From: JBJXHB01 sp046160725
GTDB lineage: Bacteria; Pseudomonadota; Gammaproteobacteria; Burkholderiales; Burkholderiaceae_C
Reading direction: 5' to 3'
DNA: 10,523 nt
NCBI GenBank assembly: GCA_046160725.1
Contig: JBJXHB010000241.1
Coordinates: 1-10,523 of the forward strand
The notes under the pieces are model-generated. The model was given only the letters and a program-made list of their open reading frames with translations, did no database searches and had not been told where the DNA came from. The position numbers and the translations under genes are program-made. Shown piece by piece: positions 1 to 6,855 of this stretch (position 1 is its first letter; the number at the start of each line of letters is the position of its first letter).

Positions 1-586
1 GGATGTGGCCGCTGCCCAGACGCGACTGGGCCTGCAACATGCCGGTCTCCAGGCGCGACTGCCAATGGCCCTCCACCTTTTCCAGCCGCAGTCGGGTGAA
101 GTGGCTGCTGCCCTGGCCGTCGTTGAGTGCGGCAAAGCGGGCCACGAGTTCGACCAGCGTCCCGTCGCCGCCGGTGCGCACCTGCACCATCTTGCCGCCT
201 CGCCCCTGCACCAGCCGTCGCGCGTCGCGGTCGGTCCGCACGAAGGCGGCGGCAGTAGGGTCGCTCACGCCCAGGCGGCGGAACAGCGTGTCGATGCTGT
301 CGGTATTGCGGGTCACATCGGAGCGCCACAGGTCCAGCTCATGCACCTCCAGCGCGTGGGACTGGCCGGCCAGGTCGGGCAGCGCCAACTCGATGGCCAC
401 CACCCTTTGCGGCAGCAAGGCGGCGTCCGGCGCCAGTGGGGCGATACCGAAGGCAGCCGCGGCAAAGCTGCCGAGCACGGCCAGCACCGAGCCCGTGACG
501 CGGCGCGGATGCCGGCGCAATGCCTGGACGGCAAGGCCCGCCTTCTGGCGCAACAGGTCTGGCAGGGATCCCAACACCATCGACAT
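1..586 (-). CDS. M23-family murein peptidase, N-terminal part (cut by window edge)
   Basis: The minus strand encodes 195 residues beginning MSMVLGSLPDLL; the frame runs off the left end of the window. A basic stretch (RRHPRRV, about residues 24-30) is followed by one hydrophobic segment (about 31-52), as in an inner-membrane anchor with the rest in the periplasm. The next part, with LDLWRSDVTRNTD, LFRRLGVSDP and a following QGRGGKMVQVR stretch, resembles the substrate-occluding N-terminal region of the MepM/Csd3-like metallopeptidases that sit divergent from tyrS in many Burkholderiales. The catalytic LytM/M23 domain would lie outside the window, so endopeptidase activity is inferred from family and position only. 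Starts at 601 and 580 are also in frame, and no strong ribosome-binding site decides among them. An in-frame stop at 668-670 limits upstream extension. Confidence 0.72.
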   Translation of the reverse strand, partial: MSMVLGSLPDLLRQKAGLAVQALRRHPRRVTGSVLAVLGSFAAAAFGIAPLAPDAALLPQRVVAIELALPDLAGQSHALEVHELDLWRSDVTRNTDSIDTLFRRLGVSDPTAAAFVRTDRDARRLVQGRGGKMVQVRTGGDGTLVELVARFAALNDGQGSSHFTRLRLEKVEGHWQSRLETGMLQAQSRLGSGHI

Positions 587-678
587 CGTCCGCAGCGGCA
601 TGGCCCGGGGTCGCCGGGGCCGTTGGAGCCGGACCGCACAGCCTGGTTTCACGCAGGGACCGGTCCACTAGAATCGCG

Positions 679-720
679 CGCCGCCGGTAAAGACTCCTGC
701 ACTGGGAGTGGCCGGCGGCG
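679..720. repeat. Composite inverted repeat (two-tier stem-loop) between the M23 gene and tyrS
   Basis: A perfect 9-bp inverted repeat (CGCCGCCGG at 679-687, CCGGCGGCG at 712-720) encloses a second perfect 5-bp inverted repeat (ACTCC at 693-697, GGAGT at 705-709) with a 7-nt loop. Together they can fold as one long hairpin with a small asymmetric internal loop. It lies just upstream of a TATAAC box, so it could be an operator, or an RNA hairpin if a promoter lies further upstream. No T-tract follows on either strand, so it does not look like a standard intrinsic terminator. Confidence 0.5.
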
Positions 721-731
721 GGTGCGTCGAG

Positions 732-737
732 TATAAC
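732..737 (+). promoter_or_regulatory. Possible -10 box of a tyrS promoter
   Basis: TATAAC is a near-consensus sigma-70 -10 hexamer and stands out in this GC-rich gap. It would place transcription start about 40 nt before the tyrS ATG. The hexamer 17 nt upstream (TGGCCG) is a poor -35 match, so the call rests on the -10 box and its position only. Confidence 0.35.
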
Positions 738-785
738 GACCGCCCCCAGCAGCCTGGCTGCGGAACTGCCCCCATCCGGTCACCC

Positions 786-2054
786 ATGTCAGAAGATGCA
801 ACCGCAGCGGCAGGCCCGACGCCCGCCCTGGACAACGACACGCTTCCGGTTTCCGACGCGGTGCGCCACGCCATGGCTGTCAGCCTGCGCGGCTGCGAGG
901 AGCTGCTGCCGCAGGCCGACTGGCTACGCAAGCTGGTCCGCGCCGAGGCCACCGGTCAGCCCTTGCGCATCAAGCTGGGGCTGGACCCGACAGCGCCGGA
1001 CCTGCATGTCGGGCATACCGTGGTGCTCAACAAGATGCGCCAGTTGCAGGACCTGGGCCACCAGGTCATCTTTCTGGTCGGTGACTTCACCTCCATGATC
1101 GGCGACCCGTCCGGCCGCAACAGCACCCGGCCGCCGCTGACGCGCGAGCAGATCGAGGCCAATGCCACGACCTACTACGACCAGGCCAAGCTGGTGCTGG
1201 ACCCGGCGCGCACCGAGATCCGCTACAACAGCGAGTGGAGCGACCCGCTCGGCGCACGCGGCATGATCCAGCTCGCGGCCCGGTACACCGTGGCGCGGAT
1301 GATGGAACGCGACGACTTCCGCAAGCGCTTCGACTCGGGCACGCCGATCAGTGTTCATGAGTTCTTGTATCCGCTGATGCAGGGCTATGACTCGGTGGCG
1401 CTGAAGAGCGACCTGGAGCTGGGCGGCACCGACCAGAAATTCAACCTGCTGGTCGGCCGCCACCTGCAGCAGGAGTACGGCCAGGAGCCGCAATGCATCC
1501 TGACCATGCCCTTGCTGGAGGGCATGGACGGCGTGGACAAGATGTCCAAGTCCAAGGGCAACACCATCGGCATCACCGAGGAGGCCAACAGCATGTTCGC
1601 CAAGGTGCTGTCGATCAGCGACACCTTGATGTGGCGCTGGTACACGCTGCTGAGCTTTCGCACCCAGGACGAGATCGCCGGTCTGCGGCGCGAGGTCGAT
1701 GACGGCCGCAACCCCAAGGACGCCAAGGTGCTGCTGGCGCGCGAGCTGGTGTCCCGGTTCCATTCCCCGGCGGCGGCCGATGCCGCCGAGCAGGACTTTG
1801 CGCTGCGCGCGCGTGGTGGTGTACCCGATGACATCCCGCAGCTGCAATTGACGGGCGCGCCGCTGGCCATCGGGGCGCTGCTCAGACAGGCGGGCCTGGC
1901 GTCCTCGGGCAGCGAGGCGATGCGGCTGGTGGACCAGGGCGGCGTCCGCATCGACGGCGCCGTGGTCAGCGACAAGGGCCTGAAGGTCGGCGCTGGCACC
2001 GTGGTGGTGCAGGTCGGCAAACGCAAGTTCGCGCGGGTGACGCTGCTGGATTGA
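786..2054 (+). CDS. tyrS: Tyrosyl-tRNA synthetase (type 2)
   Basis: This 422-residue cytoplasmic class I aminoacyl-tRNA synthetase attaches tyrosine to tRNA-Tyr. The HIGH motif appears as HVGH (residues 74-77) within LDPTAPDLHVGHTVVLNK, and KMSKS is intact at 252-256. The tyrosine-binding region reads GGTDQKFNLLVGR, and GDFTSMIGDPSGR is typical of the type-2 (TyrZ-like) subfamily common in betaproteobacteria. The last 70 or so residues form an S4 RNA-binding domain (AMRLVDQGGVRIDGAVVSDKG). Length matches the family. The ATG at 786 was chosen because the frame upstream is low-quality sequence that crosses the likely promoter, and because family members begin with a similar short variable tail before VRHAMAVSLRGCEELL. 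No obvious Shine-Dalgarno precedes it. It is divergent from the M23 gene and heads a same-strand run that ends in dtd. Confidence 0.97.
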   Translation: MSEDATAAAGPTPALDNDTLPVSDAVRHAMAVSLRGCEELLPQADWLRKLVRAEATGQPLRIKLGLDPTAPDLHVGHTVVLNKMRQLQDLGHQVIFLVGDFTSMIGDPSGRNSTRPPLTREQIEANATTYYDQAKLVLDPARTEIRYNSEWSDPLGARGMIQLAARYTVARMMERDDFRKRFDSGTPISVHEFLYPLMQGYDSVALKSDLELGGTDQKFNLLVGRHLQQEYGQEPQCILTMPLLEGMDGVDKMSKSKGNTIGITEEANSMFAKVLSISDTLMWRWYTLLSFRTQDEIAGLRREVDDGRNPKDAKVLLARELVSRFHSPAAADAAEQDFALRARGGVPDDIPQLQLTGAPLAIGALLRQAGLASSGSEAMRLVDQGGVRIDGAVVSDKGLKVGAGTVVVQVGKRKFARVTLLD

Positions 2055-2068
2055 AGTCTCGCTGGTCG

Positions 2069-2110
2069 CCGGGCGCGCCCAGCACGCCACCTGCAGGCGG
2101 CGCCGCCCGG
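2069..2110 (+). terminator. Possible weak terminator or structured spacer after tyrS
   Basis: In the 94-bp gap after tyrS, CCGGGCG (2069-2075) pairs with CGCCCGG (2104-2110) across a 28-nt loop that itself contains the palindrome GGGCGCGCCC (2071-2080). A second palindrome (GGCGGCGCCGCC, 2096-2107) overlaps the right arm. The following GTTTGCCTTGCTTG is only mildly T-rich. This could attenuate read-through from tyrS, but GC-rich sequence gives such pairings easily. Confidence 0.22.
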
Positions 2111-2148
2111 GTTTGCCTTGCTTGCCTGCGGCCGGCGGCGCGGTCAAG

Positions 2149-2670
2149 ATGGCGTCGGACTTCTTGAAACTGAGGCTGCGCTTGAGCGATCAACATGACA
2201 TCGGGTTCACCGTCAACGGCCGCGCCGTGACTTTGACCACATCCGCCACGACGTTGCTGCTGGACGCCCTGCGCGGACCACTGGGCCTGACCGGCACCCA
2301 TGCCGGCTGCGACACGGCGCAGTGTGGCGCCTGCACGGTGGTGGTGGACGGCCTGGCCGTCAAGAGCTGTTCGGTGTTGGCGGTGCAATGCGCCGGGCGT
2401 GCGGTCACCACGGTCGAGGGTCTCGCCGCTGCCGATGGCACCCTGTCGAAGCTGCAACAGGCCTTTGTCGATTGCCACGGCCTGCAGTGCGGCTTCTGCA
2501 CCCCGGGCATGCGGAGGAGCGCCGCGGCGCTGCGGGGGCGGGTGCCCCAGCCCAGCGAGCCTCAGATCCTGGACGCCCTGGAGGGCAACCTGTGCCGGTG
2601 CACCGGCTACACCAACATCGTGGCAGCGGTGCAACAGGCGGCGGCGACACGCGCTGGGAGCCCGGCATGA
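2149..2670 (+). CDS. 2Fe-2S small subunit of a xanthine dehydrogenase/CO dehydrogenase-type hydroxylase
   Basis: This 173-residue protein carries both iron-sulfur domains of the CoxS/XdhC-type small subunit, which passes electrons from the molybdenum centre of its partner to the next acceptor. The plant-ferredoxin-like cluster is bound by C54, C59, C62 and C74 (CDTAQCGACTVVVDG...KSC). The helical second cluster is bound by C114, C117, C149 and C151 (CGFCTPG and NLCRCTGY). All eight ligands are present. No signal peptide is seen, so it is probably cytoplasmic. The ATG at 2149 leaves an N-terminal extension of about 17 residues before DIGFTVNGR, where the family fold begins; a TTG at 2164 is an alternative. 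MRRS after CGFCTPG is unusual, since most members have hydrophobic residues there. The gene overlaps the large subunit by 4 nt (ATGA), and no FAD-binding medium subunit gene is adjacent. Confidence 0.92.
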   Translation: MASDFLKLRLRLSDQHDIGFTVNGRAVTLTTSATTLLLDALRGPLGLTGTHAGCDTAQCGACTVVVDGLAVKSCSVLAVQCAGRAVTTVEGLAAADGTLSKLQQAFVDCHGLQCGFCTPGMRRSAAALRGRVPQPSEPQILDALEGNLCRCTGYTNIVAAVQQAAATRAGSPA

Positions 2671-5027
2671 GCGGCACAGCCATGGAAGCCGGCCGCTTTG
2701 GCTCGGGCCGTGTGGTCAACCGGATCGAGGACGCTGCGCTGGTGCGGGGCCAGGGGCAGTTCACCGACGACCGGTCACAACCGGGCGAGCTGCATTGCGT
2801 CTTCGTCCGGTCGCCGCATGCGCATGCGCGCATCCAGGGTATCGATGTCGACGCGCTGCGGGCCATGCCTGGCGTGATGGCCGTGATCACCGGCGCCGAC
2901 CTGGTCGCCGCCGGCGTCAAGCCGTTGCCGCCGGTGGCCGGCTTCAAGCGGCCGGACGGCACGCCGGCGGCCAGCGCCGCGCGCCGCGCGTTGGCCCATG
3001 AGGTGGTACGGTTCGTCGGCGAGCCGGTGCTGGCGGTGCTGGCCGACACCCTCGCGCAGGCCCGCGCTGCGGCCGATGCCGCCTGGGTGGACTACGACGA
3101 GCTGCCGTCCGTGACCGGCGTCTGCGATGCACTGGCCGCAGGCGCACCTCGGGTCATCGACGGCGCGCCCGACAACATCTCGGCGCAGCAGCGGCATGGC
3201 GATGCGCAGGCCTGCGCGGCGGCCTTTGACAGCGCGGCCCACCGCATCGTCCTGGACATCGACAACCAGCGCCTGGCACCGACGCCCATCGAGCCGCGCG
3301 CGGTACAGGCCGAGGTTGACCCCGAGACCGGCCGGCTGACGATGTGGTTGTCCAGCCAGATGCCCACCGGCATCCGCAATGCCCTCAGCGACCTGCTGCC
3401 CGACCTGCCCAAGGACAAGGTGCGGGTCCGCGTTGGCGATGTCGGCGGCGGCTTCGGCATGAAGACCGGTGCCTATCCCGAGGACATCGCGGTTGCGCAT
3501 GCGGCGCGCGTGACCGGGCGGCCGGTGCGCTGGCGGGCCGAGCGGCTGGAGGAGTTCACCGCCGCGGTGCACGGCCGTGACGTCATCAGCCGGGCCGAAC
3601 TGGCGCTGGACGCCCATGGCCGCGTGCTGGCCCTGCGGGTGCGCTCGTTCGCCAACACCGGTGCCTATGCCGGCGGCACCGGCGTGGCCATCCCGCTGCT
3701 GATCGGGCCCTGGGTGTCGACCAGCGTCTATGACATCCCGGTCATTGATTTCGACCTCAATGCGGTGATGACCCACACCACGGCCATGGGCGCCTACCGC
3801 GGCGCCGGCCGCCCGGAGGCGATCTACCTGATCGAGCGTCTCATGGATGCCGCCGCCCGGGAGCTGAAGCTGGACCCGGCCGAGCTGCGCCGACGCAATT
3901 TCATCGCGCCGTCTCAGATGCCGTATCGCAACCCGATGGGGCAGACCTACGACTGCGGCCAGTTTGAGCGCGTGATGGACCAGGGCTTGGCGCTGGCGGA
4001 CTATGCCGGCTACGAGGCCCGCCGCGCCCAGTCGCAGCAGCGCGGCCGGTTGCGCGGTCGGGGGCTGGCCACCTTCCTGGAGTGGACCGGTGGCAATGTG
4101 TTCGAGGAGCGGGTGACGGTGGATGTCACACCGGACGGTTTCATCGAGGTCTGCTCGGCGGTGCAAGGCATGGGCCAGGGCATCGCCACCAGCCTGGCGC
4201 AGCTGGCGGTGGACGTCTTCGACGTGCCGTTGGACCGCATCCGCGTGGTCATGGGCGACACCGACCGCAACAACGGATTCGGAAGTGCCGGCTCGCGGTC
4301 GATCTTTACCGGCGGCTCTGCCGTCAAGGTGGCGGCGCAGCGTACCGTGGACCATGCGCGCGAACTGGCGTCGCAGGCGCTGGAGGCGCCCGTGGCGGAC
4401 GTCGAATATGCCGCCGGCCGCTACACCATCGCCGGCACCGACCGCGGCATCGGCCTGTTCGAGCTCGCCGGCGGCCAGCCCGGGGCCCGCATCCATGTCG
4501 ACGCCACCAGTGCCGTGGGAGGGCCGACCTGGCCCAACGGCTGCCATATCTGCGAGGTCGAGGTCGACCCGGACACGGGCGAGGTCGAGGTCGTGGCCTA
4601 TGCGTCGGTCAACGACATCGGCCGCGTCATCAGCCCCGCCATCGCGCGCGGACAGATCGACGGCGGCGCGGTGCAGGGTATCGGGCAGGCGCTGTGCGAG
4701 AAGGTCTCGTTCGATCCTGCCAGCGGCCAGAACCTGACTGGCACGCTGATGGACTATGCGATGCCGAGGGTGGACGGGTTCCGCGCCTTCAAGACTGCTT
4801 TTGACGAGGCCACGCCGTGCACCGTCAATCCGATCGGGGTCAAGGGCGTGGGCGAGCTGGGCACCATCGGCGCCACGCCGGCGGTCGTCAATGCGGTGGT
4901 CGATGCGCTGGCGACAGCCGGGCTGGGCCGGGCCGCCGAGGCGCTGCAGATGCCGCTGACGGCGGAGCAGGTCTGGCGTGCGCTGGCCAGGCGCGAGCTG
5001 CCGGCCTCGCCGTTCAAGGTGTCCTGA
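2667..5027 (+). CDS. Molybdopterin-binding large subunit of a xanthine dehydrogenase/CO dehydrogenase-like (form II) hydroxylase
   Basis: This 786-residue catalytic subunit should bind the molybdenum-cytosine-dinucleotide-type cofactor and hydroxylate an aldehyde or N-heterocycle using water. The N-terminal a/b-hammerhead domain includes GRVVNRIEDAALVRGQGQF and FVRSPHAHARI. Cofactor-binding signatures follow: GGFGMK (261-266), the AYRGAGR loop (376-382) and QGMGQG (500-505). The catalytic glutamate is E730 in GVGE (727-730). AYRGAGR is the form II signature; true aerobic CO dehydrogenases carry AYRCSFR instead, so CO oxidation is unlikely. Length is normal for CoxL-like proteins and no signal peptide is seen. 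It starts with ATG overlapping the small-subunit stop, and the next gene begins 1 nt after its stop. The substrate cannot be read from the sequence. The absence of a medium FAD subunit leaves the electron acceptor open. Confidence 0.93.
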   Translation: MSGTAMEAGRFGSGRVVNRIEDAALVRGQGQFTDDRSQPGELHCVFVRSPHAHARIQGIDVDALRAMPGVMAVITGADLVAAGVKPLPPVAGFKRPDGTPAASAARRALAHEVVRFVGEPVLAVLADTLAQARAAADAAWVDYDELPSVTGVCDALAAGAPRVIDGAPDNISAQQRHGDAQACAAAFDSAAHRIVLDIDNQRLAPTPIEPRAVQAEVDPETGRLTMWLSSQMPTGIRNALSDLLPDLPKDKVRVRVGDVGGGFGMKTGAYPEDIAVAHAARVTGRPVRWRAERLEEFTAAVHGRDVISRAELALDAHGRVLALRVRSFANTGAYAGGTGVAIPLLIGPWVSTSVYDIPVIDFDLNAVMTHTTAMGAYRGAGRPEAIYLIERLMDAAARELKLDPAELRRRNFIAPSQMPYRNPMGQTYDCGQFERVMDQGLALADYAGYEARRAQSQQRGRLRGRGLATFLEWTGGNVFEERVTVDVTPDGFIEVCSAVQGMGQGIATSLAQLAVDVFDVPLDRIRVVMGDTDRNNGFGSAGSRSIFTGGSAVKVAAQRTVDHARELASQALEAPVADVEYAAGRYTIAGTDRGIGLFELAGGQPGARIHVDATSAVGGPTWPNGCHICEVEVDPDTGEVEVVAYASVNDIGRVISPAIARGQIDGGAVQGIGQALCEKVSFDPASGQNLTGTLMDYAMPRVDGFRAFKTAFDEATPCTVNPIGVKGVGELGTIGATPAVVNAVVDALATAGLGRAAEALQMPLTAEQVWRALARRELPASPFKVS

Positions 5028-5028
5028 C

Positions 5029-5469
5029 ATGCCGGCGTCATACCGACCCAACGCCAACCCGGTATCCGGTTTGGCGCGCCAGCGCGGCGTCAGCCGGCGC
5101 CGTGCACTGCTGGCGCTGGCCGCCCCAGGTCTGCTGGCGGGCGTCCCGGCCGCGCTCGCGGCACCCAGCGCGGCCGAGCAGGCGCGCATCGACAAGCTGA
5201 TCGAGGCGGTCGGCACCAAGCAGGACATGGTGTTCATCCGCAACCGCAGCGAGTACAACCCCAAGCAGGCCGCCGAGTTCCTGCGCCGCAAGCTGCGCTC
5301 GATGGGCGGCGACGTACAGACCTGCGAGGACTTCATCGTCATGATCGCCAGCAAGTCCACCACCAGCGGCGAGCTCTACCGGGTGCGCTATGCCGACGGC
5401 CGCGTGGTGCCGTCCGAGCAGTTCATGCGCGACGAGATGGCCCGCATCGAGCGCAAGGGCGGCTATTGA
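5029..5469 (+). CDS. Small exported protein, DUF5329-like
   Basis: This 146-residue protein has a long N-terminal signal sequence. A basic region with twin arginines (SRRRALLAL, residues 22-30) leads into a hydrophobic stretch and a likely signal-peptidase site (ALA before APS, near residue 44). The arginines give a Tat-like look, but a Sec signal is equally possible. The mature part, with IDKLIEAV, FIRNRSEYNPKQAAEFLR, CEDFIVMIASKSTTSGELYRV and SEQFMRDEMARIE, matches from memory the pattern of DUF5329, a small periplasmic family with no known activity. One cysteine remains in the mature chain. The gene starts 1 nt after the large-subunit stop and its stop overlaps the TTG start of the metal transporter, so it belongs to the same transcript. 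A link to the hydroxylase or to metal handling is only suggested by position. Confidence 0.75.
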   Translation: MPASYRPNANPVSGLARQRGVSRRRALLALAAPGLLAGVPAALAAPSAAEQARIDKLIEAVGTKQDMVFIRNRSEYNPKQAAEFLRRKLRSMGGDVQTCEDFIVMIASKSTTSGELYRVRYADGRVVPSEQFMRDEMARIERKGGY

Positions 5470-6356
5470 CGGTCGGTGCCTACCTGAGGCTGTCCATCGC
5501 GGTGGCGCTGGCCACCATCGCGATGAAGACCGGCGCCTGGTGGGTGACCGGATCGGTCAGCCTGCTGTCGGACGCCCTGGAGTCCCTGGTCAACCTGGCC
5601 GGGGCCATGTTCGCGCTTTGGATGGTGACCGTTGCCGCCCAGCCGCCGGACGCCGACCATCCTTACGGTCACCACAAGGCCGAGTACTTCTCGAGCGGAT
5701 TCGAGGGTGTGCTCATCCTGGCTGCAGCACTGGCCATCGTCTGGGCCGCCGTGCAGCGCTTCTGGGCGCCCCAGCCGCTGCAGGCCATCGGTCTCGGGCT
5801 GACGCTTGCTGTGGTGTCGTCGATGCTGAACGGTGCCCTGGCATGGGCCATGCTGCGCAAGGCGCGGGCGGTGCGCAGCATGGCGCTGGAGGCCGATGCA
5901 CGCCACCTGTTCACCGATGTGTGGACCTCGGCCGGCGTGGTCACCGGTCTGCTGGCGGTACAGGCCACCGGCTGGCTGTGGCTGGACCCGCTGGCGGCAA
6001 TCCTGGTGGCGACCAACATCGTGCGCGAGGGCTACGGGCTGATCCGGCGCAGCGCGGACGGCCTGATGGACCGGGCGCTGGAGCCCGAGGTCCGTCAGCA
6101 GATCGAGCAGACGCTGGCGTCCTTCGCCCATGGCACGATCCGCTTCGACCATCTGGTCACGCGGCGGGCTGGCTCGCGCCGATTCGTGGACCTGCACATG
6201 CACATGCCGCCGAGCTGGTCGCTGGGCCGGGCGGCGGCGCTGCGCACGTCGGTCGAGCAGGCCCTGATGGCGGCGGTGCCGGGACTGAGGGCCTCCATCC
6301 AGTTGCTGCCGATGGACGTCGAGGCGCATTTCGACGACCAACGAGACCCGTTGTGA
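5466..6356 (+). CDS. Cation diffusion facilitator (CDF) family metal transporter
   Basis: This 296-residue inner-membrane protein belongs to the CDF (FieF/ZitB/CzcD-like) family, which exports divalent metals such as Zn, Fe, Co or Mn in exchange for protons. Several hydrophobic helices occupy residues 5 to about 190. Likely metal-site residues are D36 and E39 in SDALESLVN (helix 2) and H147 and D151 in HLFTDVWTS (helix 5). The first cytoplasmic loop has the typical HPYGHHKAEYFSSGFEG. A cytoplasmic C-terminal domain of about 90 residues (FDHLVTRRAGSRRFVDLHM) completes the fold. The start is a TTG at 5466 overlapping the previous stop (TTGA). This reading gives the N-terminus expected for the family (LRLSIAVALATIAMKTGA) and implies coupled translation. 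Which metal is carried cannot be told from these motifs. Confidence 0.92.
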   Translation: MTVGAYLRLSIAVALATIAMKTGAWWVTGSVSLLSDALESLVNLAGAMFALWMVTVAAQPPDADHPYGHHKAEYFSSGFEGVLILAAALAIVWAAVQRFWAPQPLQAIGLGLTLAVVSSMLNGALAWAMLRKARAVRSMALEADARHLFTDVWTSAGVVTGLLAVQATGWLWLDPLAAILVATNIVREGYGLIRRSADGLMDRALEPEVRQQIEQTLASFAHGTIRFDHLVTRRAGSRRFVDLHMHMPPSWSLGRAAALRTSVEQALMAAVPGLRASIQLLPMDVEAHFDDQRDPL

Positions 6357-6793
6357 TCGCACTCGTGCAGCGTGTGACGCAGGCGCGGGTGGAGGTGGCC
6401 GGCGCGGTCGTCGGCGCGATCGACGCCGGCCTGCTGGTGCTGGTCTGCGCCGAGCCTGCCGATACGACGCTGCAGGCCGAGCGCCTGGTGGACAAGCTGC
6501 TGAAGCTGCGCATCTTCAATGACGCGGCAGGCAAGATGAACCGCAGCCTGGTCGATGTCCGCGGTGGTCTGCTGCTGGTGTCGCAGTTCACCCTGGCCGC
6601 CGACACGTCCGGTGGCAATCGCCCCAGTTTCACCGCGGCGGCACCGCCGGTGCAGGGACGGGCGCTGTACGAGCAGGTGCTGGCCCTGGCACGCCAGCGG
6701 CATCAGCCGGTGGCCGCCGGCATCTTCGGCGCCGACATGCAGGTGCACCTGGTCAACGATGGCCCGGTGACGATTCCGCTGCGGGTGGGCTGA
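6353..6793 (+). CDS. dtd: D-aminoacyl-tRNA deacylase
   Basis: This 146-residue cytoplasmic enzyme hydrolyses D-aminoacyl-tRNAs (first characterised with D-Tyr-tRNA-Tyr) and glycyl-tRNA-Ala, protecting translation from wrong-handed residues. The two signature motifs are intact: SQFTLAADT in mid-protein and the NRPSFTAAAPP stretch after it, and near the C-terminus the gly-cisPro motif in NDGPVTIPL. MIALVQRVTQARVEV is the standard N-terminus and total length equals the usual 145 or so residues. The start is GTG at 6353, overlapping the CDF stop as GTGA; there is no separate ribosome-binding site, so translation is probably coupled. It is the last gene of the plus-strand run that begins with tyrS, a functionally sensible pairing because TyrRS can charge D-tyrosine. 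Confidence 0.96.
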   Translation: MIALVQRVTQARVEVAGAVVGAIDAGLLVLVCAEPADTTLQAERLVDKLLKLRIFNDAAGKMNRSLVDVRGGLLLVSQFTLAADTSGGNRPSFTAAAPPVQGRALYEQVLALARQRHQPVAAGIFGADMQVHLVNDGPVTIPLRVG

Positions 6794-6819
6794 AAGCTGG
6801 TGTAGTGCCCGGCTCCATG

Positions 6820-6843
6820 AAAAAGGCCGCCTCTCGGCGGCCT
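6820..6843 (-). terminator. Intrinsic terminator of the tctC-like gene
   Basis: AGGCCGCC (6824-6831) pairs perfectly with GGCGGCCT (6836-6843) around a 4-nt loop. Read on the minus strand the stem is followed directly by TTTTT (6824 down to 6820, the first T also closing the stem). It lies about 40 nt past the tctC-like stop, so it should end that transcript. In the plus direction no T-tract follows, so termination of the dtd operon here would be less efficient. Confidence 0.85.
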
Positions 6844-6855
6844 GGTTCAGCGTTG

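Noticed and set aside
657..666. 10-bp palindrome GGACCGGTCC upstream of the M23 gene
   Set aside because: About ten palindromes of this size are expected by chance in 10 kb, and nothing else marks it as an operator.
3..736. Two overlapping plus-strand open frames at the left edge
   Set aside because: They are antisense to the M23 peptidase gene, whose frame gives a coherent membrane anchor and family-like sequence; the plus frames give repetitive Arg/Ser/Pro or His/Gln/Gly-rich products.
924..2147. 407-codon minus-strand frame opposite tyrS
   Set aside because: It is a compositional shadow of tyrS, low in complexity and without recognisable motifs.
2667..5027. Aerobic carbon monoxide dehydrogenase (coxL)
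   Set aside because: The active-site loop is AYRGAGR, not the AYRCSFR with the copper-binding cysteine of true CO dehydrogenases, and coxM is absent.
2775..5363. Very long open frame (862 codons) on the minus strand opposite the hydroxylase large subunit
   Set aside because: Its product is rich in His, Arg, Gly and Ala with no domain pattern, and it mirrors a clearly coding frame on the other strand. Long antisense frames are expected in GC-rich genes, where the G/C third codon position keeps stops rare.
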